Shown one piece after another: positions 1 through 12,206 of a DNA stretch of 64,000 nucleotides. The notes under the pieces are model-generated. The model searched no databases and was not told the DNA's origin. It saw nothing but the letters and a program-made list of their open reading frames with translations. The stretch lies in assembly GCA_030765065.1 (NCBI GenBank), contig CM060990.1:415037198-415101197 (forward strand), written 5' to 3'. Each line of letters starts with the position of its first letter. The first letter of the stretch is position 1. Source of the stretch: Deroplatys truncata. Taxonomy: Eukaryota; Arthropoda; Insecta; Mantodea; Mantidae. A program made the position numbers and the translations under genes.

Positions 1-767
1 TATGAAAAGCAAACTGTGCAGCATGCTTAGGCAAGATAATGAACATGTATATGCATGAAGAAGGAGAACCCAAGGTCATTCTCAGCGATAATGGTACCAC
101 CTTTACTGGAGGAAAGTTCATGGAAGGTTTGCGTAACGCTGGGATTAAACAATATTTTATCTCCAAATATCATGCACAGGCTAATCCAATAGAACGACAA
201 ATCAAGGAATTATCAACATGTTTGCGTATTCTGTACCATAACCAACAGAGTGGATGGTACAGCCACGTCAACCAAATCCATGAACTAATAAATTACCCAC
301 CAAACAATGTAACAGGATATCGGTCAATCGAACTACAAAAAGGACAACTGTTAAAGCAAACACTAAACCTCAGTGTACCTCTGGAAATTTCAGTAGATTA
401 CGAAACAAGAATTACTACAGAAGAAACGTATAAAAATGCAATGGATAGGATGAAAGGGAAACAGCTAAGAGGAAGGAAAACACGAGAAGCAAAACAATAA
501 AAAGGAATGGAACTTGAAACAGACGAGATGGTGTTACTAAGAACAAAACAATTATCTTATAAAGCTAATAAGTTAAAGCATAAACTCTGCACGAAATACA
601 AAGGACCATACAAGGTTACAAAGGTACTAAGTTTAAACACGTACGAGTTGTACGACGACGATGCAAAACACTTCGTTGGAGACTATCCCATCGATATGTT
701 AAAACCGTACAAACAGGAAGACAATGAGAATGGAAGCTCTAAGACGGAAAATGAGAAGAATAATTAG
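1..767 (+). mobile_element. Ty3/Gypsy-like LTR retrotransposon, 3' part of pol (integrase)
   Basis: Two adjacent coding stretches read as the end of a retroelement pol gene. The first carries the second half of a retroviral-type integrase core (a SDNGTTFTGG block, then a conserved glutamate in the NPIERQIKEL stretch). The second is a basic C-terminal domain with KYKGPYKVTKV and DMLKPYK, typical of Ty3/Gypsy integrase tails. The element enters from outside the left edge, so protease, reverse transcriptase, gag and the 5' LTR are not visible. It looks broken, with about one break in the visible part. A 3' LTR probably lies downstream but cannot be delimited without its partner. Subfamily is not determined. 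Confidence 0.8.
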
Positions 768-2360
768 ATACGTAGTAATGCACACTCATTAGTATGACTT
801 TTGTGTACTAGCAGTACGAAATATATAAAACTTTGAGCTATTGTATTATAAAGGTAATAAAAGACTCATGTAAACAGTAAATGAAGAAAACATGTGGATA
901 TCATCATTTAATGTACCAAGGAGGTATAGAGAAAAGGAAAGCTCACATAAATAACATATGTATAGAACATTGTAAATATTTCATCATAATTTGGCATTCT
1001 TGTTAGACAAAATGAGGACTATATTATCAATACAATATAAATTTGGATATGTGACAAGTTAGAAATTAAAACAATATTTGTATCACTTAACACAACAATG
1101 TATACACTCGTGAGCTGCTACCAAAATCAGTACTGACATGACTTAGGTCAATGTCAAAGACAAACCATATAGCACACGTAAAAGTGAAAGCTAATAGCAG
1201 TGCAGTGTCGTTCACACCAAGGTACTGCAATGGTGATCACTCAAAAGCAGAGCAATGCAGTTCACACAAAATAAATTGCAGTGAAATGATTGCAACCAAA
1301 AAGAATGCCACAAATACTTCCTAAGTATAGCGAGAACATACATCCTTATTAAGTATTTATAATAGGGGCATATGAAACAGTATCTACTAGTAACGCAAAG
1401 CGCTTAGCCCCTACTACAAAGCTTAAATATTTTAAGCATTGTTATTTAATTATTCACGACGAATGAAACGATATTACCATCCTACAAGAGAAATGTAATG
1501 ATTTTAAAGAGCTATGTTACGATAATATATGTATGTAAATACAATTTAAAGAAAAGCAACGCCAAAAGTATTTCGTTTTGCAGCTAGAAGACATAAGTTC
1601 CTATAAATATTGTAACAATCTGAATTCAGTATGAAAGAAGGTAACAAAATATATTCTGTGTTAGCAATGTAGTATGAACAACAATGATTAAGCTTATAGA
1701 ACATTCGATAGCAGTTTTAAAGCTAGCAAACATTTATATAAGATGTCAATAGTACAGAGCATGTTATAGACTTATACATATGATACGTTATTATAGTATC
1801 CAATGGAAGCCACGTTCTCATCGCTTAAACGTAAATAGACGCGAAGTTAAGGATTCCATTGTAAATTCACTAGTTTTTTATTTGTACCTCGCCCGCATGG
1901 TGTGTAGAAGCTACACATGATGCCGTGTGAATTATCGTAAAGAAGTGCCGAATTCCTACAGAAGTACAATCATTACCTCAGTACAACAACAAGAACACTT
2001 ATCTATCAAGTAACATAATACCTTGTGCTAATGATGCCAATAATCAATAAGAGCAGTGAGTACTTATAAAATGGTTCGAGTGCACGCAAATACTCTGGCA
2101 ATGCGACTAAGTTTATCAGTTTATACCAGTGTTATATGCGAAAGTAGCCAACAGAGTTGCAATAAATTTAATTATTCGTACTTTGAATTGTGTGTGTTAC
2201 ATTATTTACATTATTCTAAGCCGCTACACAAACTCCGACAAGAGTAAAATGCCTACTACAAAATTATAGCTACCGAAGCAATACAGACATTAACACACTA
2301 AAACATAGCAACATTTAAGTATACACACGTTAAAGCTGTATATCTGAAAACAATAAGGGT
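768..2360. other. No gene seen; probable 3' LTR area of the retroelement
   Basis: AT-rich sequence without a supported coding region. A purine-rich stretch at about 918-942 would suit a polypurine tract, which would place a 3' LTR just after it. This is only a guess, because the second LTR is not in view. Short open frames such as 2056-2247 look random. Confidence 0.3.
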
Positions 2361-2363
2361 AAT

Positions 2364-4020
2364 TTACATCAGCATCCAACAGTGATGATCTACATAACAT
2401 CTTTCAGAGGCCATCACATCAGCAGTAATTATCTCTAAGGATTTTATATAAATACAGGTATCCTTTCCAGAAGGGTACAGCGTTATAGTAGTTCTCTTCT
2501 GTAAGTTCCTTAGCACATAATTCCAACTCTGTAGAAAACTCGAAATTCTTTTGTTGTTCATTTGTACGTTTCAGAGGCTTAGCAGATTTGTATATATTCT
2601 CGTTCTTCTTGGAAAGGTGTGTTAGGTACCCCATGAGCTCAGTAGCATGATCACGATATACATTTGTATTGGATGGGAAGGCCAATTTCTAGATCTTCAA
2701 TAGACTGACTACATTTCAGATAAACATAAAAGCTCAGTGGAGAATGCTTGTGGTAGGGAGCTGCATAGGAATTTTCACGATTAGCGGAGCATGTATGGTA
2801 TAGTATGGTATCAGAATGCTTGCAATATCTGCATAGATGGCGTAAAGAAGCTTCAACCTTCTCTCCACATTTTTAAATCGAACGATAGAGTTGTTCTTTG
2901 TAGGCATAACTGCCCTTGCAATATCATGTCGGCTGAAGTTATGGTAATGTTCTTACAGCTTTTCCAGACCATTTCGCCCATAGCGATCATCAAAATGCGG
3001 CAATCAACGCTTGCATGTATATATCACTTAATTATGTTTTGTTTACTGGAATCGAAGGCGCTCCTCAAAATTCTTTGTTTATACATAATGGTGTCACCCA
3101 GTAACATCACACAGCAGTAAAAGATCACGATGGTCAGACAGTTCGGTATCAGAAATCTTTATGGGGAGTACTTCTTGCTTCTTATACATTCCTAAAGCAT
3201 TCACATACATACTGTTAAGTAAGTTTTCAAACTTACGTATTTGAGCCAAAGTCGTAGAGTGCGAAGCACATGAGAAGTCGTACTTATCTTCAAGATCCTT
3301 ATACTCGCTAATGCCTTGCGGATCCTTCTCTGCGTTTTTGGCGAGGACGCCCTTCATAAAGCGTTTGTTGTCGCCATAGTGCTGGATTTTTATACAGGGT
3401 CTCCTTGCTTCAACGTTGGCGGTAGAGGTATATAACTACTACCTTGAAGTGGATTGTATTTATTGATACGGTGTCGAACTCCTTCCACATCGAACAAGAG
3501 CCAGTTACTCCCTTTAACTTGAGATTCTTCTATTTCTGAGACGAGTTTATGAACTTTGTCAGCAACATGGCGTCTAGATGGGTTTATGGAAACACACGAT
3601 TTTCTCGTGATTTGAATGTTTCGTTACAGGTTTCTCCAATAGAGTTCACAAATCGGCCTTCAAAGACTGGATTAATTTTCACACCCTTGTGAATGGCCAG
3701 CTCTCTCTAAACGGCTTGGATTATCCGCTGCTTTTCTCCGTGCAGGTAATCATTGCTGTCTTTGGATCAATCGCATCGAATGAAATACCATTTCAAGAGT
3801 CCTTCGAATGTCCTCTCGTATATGTTCATGTCACACTCATTCATTGTTGAGAAAAGCTAGTGTCTGGTAGGCTCCATTTTGATTTTCTTCTTGGAGCTGC
3901 TTAATCCACCCACACATCTTCATGCCTTTCTCCCTAGTAGCTATCATTGAAGATTGCACTGCAATATTTACACTTGAAGACTCGTCTACAACTCATCTCA
4001 TGGCATCTCATGCCATAACC
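2364..4020 (-). pseudogene. Old Polinton-type DNA polymerase B remnant, N-terminal half
   Basis: Read on the minus strand from about 4,020 downwards, fragments match the N-terminal half of Polinton/adintovirus-like protein-primed polymerases. They include a zinc-finger-like stretch (CKYCSAIF), a GSSYIPLP block, the region leading into the exonuclease domain (LPIKISDTELSDHRDLLLL), and an E-rich linker near 2,420-2,685. The same part of the gene recurs in opposite orientation at 8,291-8,870. This is an old fossil, heavily worn, with many breaks. Family assignment rests on remembered Polinton polymerase motifs and on comparison with the better copy at 25-28.6 kb. Confidence 0.7.
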
Positions 4021-4029
4021 TCTTAGAGA

Positions 4030-6910
4030 CCTCCTTCTACATTTGCTATAGGTATATCCAGTACCGCTCCGAATGGTTTCCTGGTATGTAGCGTTCTGCA
4101 TCTCTGCACTTGATGAAATTATGTAATACTCCGTATTGAAGTGATACAGAATAATTCTTCACCTTGACTACTTCTAAGTACTCTGAAGAGCTGATTTGTC
4201 TTACAGGAGATCATGATTTCCACTAGAGCAAACTAGTACAATGAAGATATAAGCTCCTGTGAATCCTATTTATCGGGAGTTACGTACGTATAAGAAGGTT
4301 ACGAGATTTCGGATCCAATGGTGAATAGTTCTTGTGTTTTCCATTTCGACGTTAACACGCATATTTGGAGTGTTTCGAGGTTTTAAGAAGATAATTCATA
4401 TATTAAACACCATTAATACATAGGTATTAATATGTTTCCCGTTTTATATACTTTCAGTCCAATCATGTATTGAAGCTAACAATGAAACGATGATTAAATA
4501 TCTAAAACTCCGGTTTCAGGGGCATATCAATGCCTTTTTATCATTATATCACGTGATCAGAGATACAAGTAATTAATTCAGCTTTAAACTGTTACGACGA
4601 AAGCCCAGTTTTGATATATGTCATTATCTTTAGCACCTATGGTTCTATTAACCAGTTCTATATTTTATAGAATCTAAACTGAGCTAAAATGTATAGCTCT
4701 AACCAACACATTGAGATGTGTCTCATAACTCACCCTACATGATGTCACACGTAAAAATGGATAAGCTATCTCTCAAAGGCATAAATTAAATCCTCACTGT
4801 TTTTCCATAACATACAATACATAAGAAGTAAAAACAGGCAGAAAAAATAAATAAAAAGCTACAAAGATAAAAATAAAGAAAACAGGACAATCATAACCAG
4901 TAAACCACCACCATCATCACGACTGTCATCACCACCATACTATCACAATTCCCCCCATAAATATACGAGAAATAAGTTATTAAACAACGGATAAAAATAA
5001 GGAGGTAACAAGAAGGAAAGCAGGATAACCGCCCCAATAAAAACTCACATCTAGCTACACCACAAACACTATAACCCGACGCTAACGCAATAAAGTTCAT
5101 TGAACACAAGATTAAAATATACAACAAATAAAAAAGAAGGAACAGAAAACACAAAACAACAAATTACAGCACACTATCAACAAAAGTTACATCACACGCG
5201 ATGTAACCACCTATACACTTTATGTGCGGATTTAAGGTTAAAGACATGAGCATTAATGCCACACATTTCCTTCTTTATTTAATTTCATTATTATGTGTTA
5301 ATGTGATGCTATAATCCTTTTATGCCTCTACTCTTTTTCTTCTTCTGCTTCTCCTTTATCATTAGTGACTGTAAGCGGTACGCATTTACCTGAAGGAGCC
5401 TTAAACTGAGTGAAACTCCTAGATTTTCCTTAAATTCAGTGTAATATAATTTTTACGAGTTCTACGAACATTAAGCGTTTGGAGTCGAACTAAGTGATCT
5501 TTTAGCAATAAAAGTATTTAGTGATTTATATATATCCGCAATGGTTGCTAGCATTTAAGCTTTATTTCAGACGTCCAAGGCCCATGGTTTTCATGATATT
5601 TCAAATCGATCCTTCGAGATTCTAACCGGGGCCTTTAGGTATTATTATCATTAAAACAAAATTTCAAGACTAGAACATGCGTTTGCTTTTTATTCAGCCG
5701 GTTTAATTTTATTGTTTAAGAATGATATAATTTAGAATTCAATTCCATCGAATTAGTAATGGAGCCTAGGACGCTAGGAGAAAAATTATTTTCGCTATTA
5801 ATTCCCTATGTCAAATGTATTTATATACGCTCACAATAGTTAATATATTTAAAATACAGAAAACAAACTGTTCGACGTGCCCAATGAAAGCACAGGGATT
5901 CGATCCAGGGTATCCAGACTCGTATAATTTAAGAGTTTACGATTTCAGTCATATAACTGCATATTTGACATTTATTTCATCTCTGTGCCCTTAGTTATGA
6001 GAATACGCAAGTTAGGCATTAAGTGCCTAATCCAAGACTCCGGTAAATAGGTTAGTATTTACATGTCCGAGATTTTCGTTATATTGGTTCAGATTGTTGA
6101 ATACTTATCATTATTTAAGGTAAGTCTGTATTCGGACTAAGAATAATTCAGTTGAAGGAAAATTCTCCACCTCCTCAACCAGGGATAGAACCTACGATCC
6201 TTTCACAGAGACGTTATACAGAGTTATAATGAAATTTCTAGCTAAACCGTATGTAACATTAACACACAAATTCTGGTTTCAAGCTAAATAATTATAAATT
6301 CATTTTAATAGCATCAGACTTTTATACTTTATACATTGCATAAATTTAAAGCATGATCAAGTTGTGCAAAAAGCCATGGTTTGTAACCATATAAATAACT
6401 AAAGAGGAACTGAGATATGGATACTTCCATAATGAATACAAGAAAGGCACTTTATTCCCCTCCGAATTCTTACGCAGGTAAAGAACAACACGAAGAGCAA
6501 ACACATATATCCCAACCCTCATAGTGGGCAAAACTATAGTGTAACAACGTTATACTTCGCTACCGTCTCTCAATAGACGGAAGATAATAATAGTTTATTT
6601 ATGGACGCTCTTTAACTGCTGTGGTCCTTAGTGTCCCATTCTATATTGGACGTGAAAGACCGGTAAATTTGCTCAGAGACCTCTTTGCCAGGCTTGAGGT
6701 TCTTTTACGTGCCGTAAATCTACGACATGGAACCACCGCCTTTATTTCCCTTTCGAAGGAAGCCATGCTAAGGGAACTCTACACCAAAACTCATGAAATG
6801 CAATAAAGGCATATATAGCCCCCTTTAATTCTTACACAGGGATGGCGATAAAACTTTCAATGACCAACACGGTAACGTTCACGCCCACGTATACATCCAC
6901 ATACATACAA
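4030..6910. other. AT-rich stretch, no gene recognised
   Basis: No coding region, RNA gene or clear transposon end can be supported. Scattered words resembling a tRNA B box (near 5,891 and 6,180) hint at worn SINE pieces, but there is no matching A box or tail. The open frames here are short and without recognisable motifs. Confidence 0.4.
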
Positions 6911-6914
6911 TATA

Positions 6915-7985
6915 CGAGGGCGGATTGATGTGAGTGACTTTTTAACAAAAATTTTTTCCAAAAAATAAATTTTATTTCTCAACATAGTCTGCTTTCAATT
7001 CAATACACGTTGTCCAACGTTTCTCCAATGTTTGTAACCTTTTCAAAAAATACGACTTTTCGAAGACTGCAAAATATGAGGTTTTTTCTGCCATGAAGTG
7101 TTCACTGGACGTGAATTTCTTCCCAGCGAGCTAATTTTTCAGGTTTGCGAAGCGGAAGAAGTCGCTCGTGTCCAAATCTGGAGAATATGGTGGATCAGGT
7201 AGCAGTTCGTAGCCCAATTCCACATATTTTGCTGTGGCAATGGCTGACTTGTGTGCGGGTGCATTATCCTGCTGAAAGATAACTTTTCTTGTCACCAAAT
7301 GGGATCGTTTCTTTAACAATTCCATGTGAAACTGATCCAGCCTTGCGGCATAATGTGAACCTTTTTCCTTTTCCCTTTCCTTTTACCCTTTTTCAGGTAG
7401 TCGATGTCTATTACCCCATGTGAATCCCAAAAGACAGCTGCTATGATTTTTCCTGACAACAGAATGCTTAGGCTTTCTTTGGAGCAGGTTCGCCGAAAGA
7501 AATCCACTGCTTTGATTGTTGTTTGGTTTCAGGTTGATAGTAATAGATCCAAGTTTCATCAACTGTGATATAACGCCGCAAAACCTCATTTGGGTTCGCT
7601 TAAACATGTTCAAAAATCCCTGTGAAATGGTCACACGATTCCACTTGTTCTCAACCATGAGCAGTCGCGACACCCATCTTGCTGACAGATTTCTCATAAA
7701 CAGAAAATTGGTGCAGAATGTTATACAGCCGCTCACTCGAGATACTTACGGTCTTGGCTATGCCATGGATTTTCACTCGGCGGTCTTCCAACACAATATC
7801 GTGAACTTTGTTCACCATTTCTTCTGCTGTGACCACAACCGACCGTCCTGTGCGCGCGGCATCTCTTGTGCTCGAACGGCCACATCGAAATTCTGTGAAC
7901 CACTTGTGAACCATGCCATGAGATGGAGCAGAGTCCCCATAATACTTGCGCAGATATTCTTCCTTTTCCTTCACCGTCTTACCAC
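6915..7985 (-). pseudogene. mariner transposase remnant with its 3' terminal repeat
   Basis: On the minus strand, pieces cover most of a mariner transposase. The N-terminal helix-turn-helix part (KEKEEYLRKYYGDSAPSH, then SISSERLYNILH) is followed by the linker and catalytic region. The second catalytic aspartate sits in QQDNAPAHKS and the third in PPYSPDLDTSDFF. Reading shifts between frames around 7,380-7,740, and in-frame coding ends early, so it is dead. The 3' end has a plausible TIR, starting CGAGGGCGG at 6,915 after a TA. The 5' end is lost: the sequence passes directly into another element's terminal repeat near 7,985. A recently arrived but defective copy is likely. Confidence 0.85.
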
Positions 7986-7989
7986 GCGA

Positions 7990-8290
7990 ACAATTGTTGG
8001 GGTGGAAACCTTCAAAATACGATTTCTCTTAAATCATCTGCACTAGAATTCTGCAAAAAGACCATTGACATTCTAATCTACACTACCTTTATTCTGTTGA
8101 TGTAACTAGGCATTGTTCTATTTAAAATTGTATGTTGGCTCAAAAAATACACTTTCTAAGTATTATTAAAATCTGTTTATAGGCTAAATGTACAAGGCCC
8201 TGACTACTAATCAATGCTGTGAAAACTGCGCATCAATACACTTTTCACTTCCAAAATATTTTCGGTGTACGTTTTAGGTGATTCAACCTG
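7990..8290. repeat. Lone terminal inverted repeat of the long-TIR Tc1-like element
   Basis: This 300 bp matches, in the same orientation, the right TIR of the element at 41,057-42,941. It shares the stretch from TTCAAAATACGATTTCTC to the terminal GGTGATTCAACCTG, where the full element has GGTGATTCACCTG. No transposase coding accompanies it. It sits directly between the truncated mariner and the Polinton polymerase remnant, so it is either a solo end left by deletion or a broken copy into which other elements moved. Confidence 0.75.
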
Positions 8291-11130
8291 TGTATACATG
8301 CACGCGTTGCTTACCGCATTTTAATAATCGGTATGGACGAAGTGGTCTGGAAAAGCTACAAGAACATTCTACTATCTGCAGTAAAAATTATATTTCATGG
8401 ACAGTTATGCCTACGAGTGACAACTCCATCGTTTGATTTAAACATGTGGAGAGGATGTTGAGGCTTCCTTACGTTATTTTTGTAGATTTTTAAAGCATCC
8501 TTATACCATACGATACCATACTATACGCTACATGCTCTGTTAATCCTAAAACTTTCTATACAGCCCCTTATCACAAGCATTCTCCGATGAGCTTTTGTGC
8601 TTGTGCTTAGTGAATGTGTTGAAGGTCTGGAATTTGGTCTTTCTAATCAGCCCTATGTATATCGTGGTTATGATGCTGCTAAGGATCTCGTGGAATACCT
8701 AACATCCCTTGCGAAGATCGTCGAGGGTATATACAAACCTGCTAAGTCACTGAATCTTGCATATGAACTACAAAGTGTATGGAGTCTTCTACACAGTGGT
8801 ACTTCTGTGCTAAGGAACTTATAGGAACTACAAAGTATGTGACCATAATTGTATCAACGGCAAATATCGAGGAGGTCTGCATAATTTAGTTGCAAAACAC
8901 CTAAATATATGCCGGTCTTCATGTATAACCTCAGAGGATATGACTCGCATTTCATCGTTAATGGGCTTGGGTGTACAAGTGAACTAGTGGAGGTAATTTC
9001 AAACTCAGAAGGAAACTATACCTCATCCTCTAAGTATGTTGGAGGTATTAAACTCAGGTTTGTGGATACCTATCTTTTACCGCTTACCAGTCTGACTAAG
9101 CTGGTGAAAACGATATCCTGAGTCATGCAATTAGTTCAGAAAAAGGCAAGCTGAATTTAATGATCCGTAAGGAAGTATTTTCCGACGACTACTTACATAG
9201 TGGGATGTCCAACGAGATACGTCTGCCTTCGAGAGAAGCCTTCTAATGAAGAAGAAAGTAGTGATGCTGACTACTAGCATGCTGAAAATGTATGGATGCA
9301 GTTTCGCATGATAAATCTGGATAAATAAAGCGATCTCAACCTAACATTCGATTTTATTCTACTAACTTAAGACAACTCCCAATTTAAGACATTCAGAGAC
9401 CAGAACCTGAAAACGAATAAAGTGGATCCTGATCATTACTTTACCTCTTCAGCACTTACATGGGATGCCACCTACTGTACACCGGAATTGAGGTACAATT
9501 GATTCTGGATAATGATCAGCCTTTCATGGTGGAATCCGGCATAAGGAGAGGCTTATGCCAAGCTGCCCATTGTTACGCAGAAGTTCACAACATATACATG
9601 GAGACGTTCGAACCACTGAAACCACCTCAATGTATCACATATGACAACGCAAATAACCATAACAGTTGAGTGTTCTGTCACGCCCTTCTTTATATTGGAT
9701 TTGAGTGGGTTTTTCCTCGAGATTTCAATCTAGAAACATTACAAATGATGACCCTTACGTATATATATATTCAACATTATCTACATTATCTACATTCTAC
9801 AACATTATCTACATGGGTAAAGATCTTCATAAAGAAATATGAAGGAAAAATCGTCAGTTTTGACACCACATTTAACGAGAACCCAAACTTTTGGTTCATC
9901 AGGTCACTGAGAAAGACTCCTCAATCGTCACCAGGGAGTTTGCTAAACCAAAACCCAACAGTCGACATGAGCTATTGATGTTAGGAAGGTCCTAACGAAA
10001 TGTGTTCTATATCAGTAAAAGGAGCATGGAGTATTAATCTGACTCAAAATTATATTACACCTTATTGATTTCAGTTTTACAATGGTTTGTCATTTTTAAG
10101 TGTTATCAGCATTCTGACAATTCATATATATATATTAGAAGTCGATGTCGGATATCCTGCAGAGATCTACAACTCGCATAACGATCTACGGTTTCCTACC
10201 AGGCTGTATTACGCCCAAGGAGACCTCTACAGAGAATCTAATTCCTCATCTAGGACCCCGGAAGAAGTATCTAGTGCATTATATGGCCTTAAAGCAGGCT
10301 GTAAGTAATGGATTGCATCGAAGGAAAATCCATCAGCTGCTACATTTACGGCAGTCAGAATGGTTAAAACCTCATGTGGAATTTAATAACAGGTTGCGAC
10401 AACATGGAGAACTTGCATAATGGGATAGGTGTACGACTAGATGCGAGTGAGAAGAGTCGGTAAAAGTTTATTGCTAAACCTACATTCATTGGCAGTAGTA
10501 TACCTGGTCCTAACCTAGTTTCTGTGCGTACGGCCTCACGACGGAATTGTTCAGCAGGCCTATATACATCGGATGAGTGTGTTGATAATCTCTAAGACAT
10601 TAATGTACGGTTACCATTCTGATGTTTTATAGAGCTGAAAATCTGAAGCTTCTGTATATTGACACAGATTCCTTCATACAGAGAATAACAGCTAGAGATG
10701 TATACTAGGATAAGCTATGTTTTCTTGAGCACCTAGATAGATTTGATTAGCTTACAACCCATACATGTCACTCTACACAAAATACTAAAAGTACTTGGAA
10801 AATTTAGGAATGGGACTAATGGTAAAATTACCCAACGCGAATTTGGACTACGATATAATGTGCATACATTAAATATTCATGGCTATGTGATAAAAAGCAT
10901 TAAAGGTATAAAATGTGTGCCATTAAGCAGAACATCACTTTTGATAGCTATGCGGAGTGCCTTAAAAATAATGAAATAGTAAGAACATCAACTAATTTGA
11001 ACCTTTTATAACTACACATTGTCATGTCAGCACAATTGAATAAAAGTATGTTGACTCCTTACGACGATAAAGGAGTTATTGCAGAGGTCGGTATATTAGC
11101 ATGTGCATATAGACAATACATCGTTCTAAA
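8291..11130 (+). pseudogene. Old Polinton-type DNA polymerase B remnant, exonuclease and polymerase parts
   Basis: A long but badly worn polymerase runs on the plus strand. Recognisable islands in order are the exonuclease start, the linker at 8,597-8,824, MPVFMYNLRGYDSHF with GGIKLRF (exonuclease II region, 8,909-9,121), YTGIEVQLILD and GLCQAAHCYAEVHNIYM (9,460-9,600), a VGYPAEIYNSHNDL block (10,145), LKLLYIDTDSF (10,645-10,680) and a C-terminal MLTPYDDKG block near 11,050. This order is standard for Polinton pPolB. It is an old fossil with many breaks. The capsid, ATPase and integrase parts of its parent element are not seen here. Confidence 0.75.
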
Positions 11131-11685
11131 CCGTGTATAAGAGAATGAGACTTGAATCTCAAGATAATGTTTTCTTGATGATCTACAATTATAAAATGGA
11201 AGTACACACAAGTGCTGCATATACATCTAGGAGACGTCTAATGAAGAAACAGGAATAAAATGGGAAAGGTAGGTGATAACTCTGCCCCTTGGTTCATATC
11301 CTAGTGCTGGTCTCAAGTCCAGATACAGAGGACAGGCGCCTATCTTTACAATCCTTATCTAATAAACACAGATTAACTGTGTGCAAACCTAAATTAAATG
11401 ATAAGTTCGTCTTGCGCAGCCCCAAAAGTAAAGATTTAAAAACGACAAAACTGAATAACACGTTATGATATATCTTAAAAGACAAGGAAAGCTTAGTATA
11501 GACCAGTTCTATATGTCTAAGAAAGACTGCTTCCTATACATAGTTTTCCACGTGTTATATTAGAATATTGGTAAGATCATAAACGGAATCAATGTGACTG
11601 TAAACTAGAGAAATTTTTACAGAAAGTCACAACCTAGGTATAATAGGAGACAGAATCTCTATAAAACGTTACAGAATGCCTAAAT
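11131..11685. other. No gene seen
   Basis: AT-rich sequence between the polymerase remnant and the minisatellite. Nothing here can be supported as a gene or transposon end. Confidence 0.35.
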
Positions 11686-11689
11686 GTAT

Positions 11690-12200
11690 GCTAATTAGCT
11701 GTTTAAGTGTTCGAAACGCTCCTAAAAGTAGGGAAAATACCCTCATAGCACTGCGAATTACCCATAATAGTGTCCAAAATACTTACGTCAGTGTCAAAAC
11801 TGGCCATAAAACTGATCAAAATACCTATTCTCGTGCCCTAAATGTTCGCAAGTTTGTATAAAACACCTATGCAAATACCAGAATCACCCATGAAGTTAAC
11901 CCGAAATATCTGTGTTAATATATGAATTGTGCATAGAATTACCCTAAAATACCTGTGTTATTACAAGAATTACCCATAAAATTACCCCAAAGCATCTGCG
12001 TCAATACATAAATTACTCATGAAATTAACCCCAAAGTAACTGTGTTAACACATGAATTTCCCGCAAAGTTGTCCCAAAAATACGTTTGTTAATACCTCAA
12101 TTATCCTTAAATTACTCCCAAAATCACTACGTTAATACCTTTTTTAACTATGAAATTGTCTAATATACCCGTGATAACCCTTGAAGTCTTTAAGGTTGTT
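11690..12200. repeat. Degenerate minisatellite, unit about 35-45 bp
   Basis: Repeating words such as TGTTAATACC, GAATTACCCATGAAATTA and CCCCAAA recur every 35-45 bp with many substitutions. The same unit resumes at 14,525 after the piggyBac insertion and again near 15,160-15,330, so this was once one longer array. Open frames through it are by-products of the repeat. Confidence 0.75.
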
Positions 12201-12206
12201 TGCACC

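Noticed and set aside
5885-6200. tRNA or SINE B-box-like words
   Set aside because: No A box, no cloverleaf and no tail; single short matches are expected by chance in AT-rich sequence.
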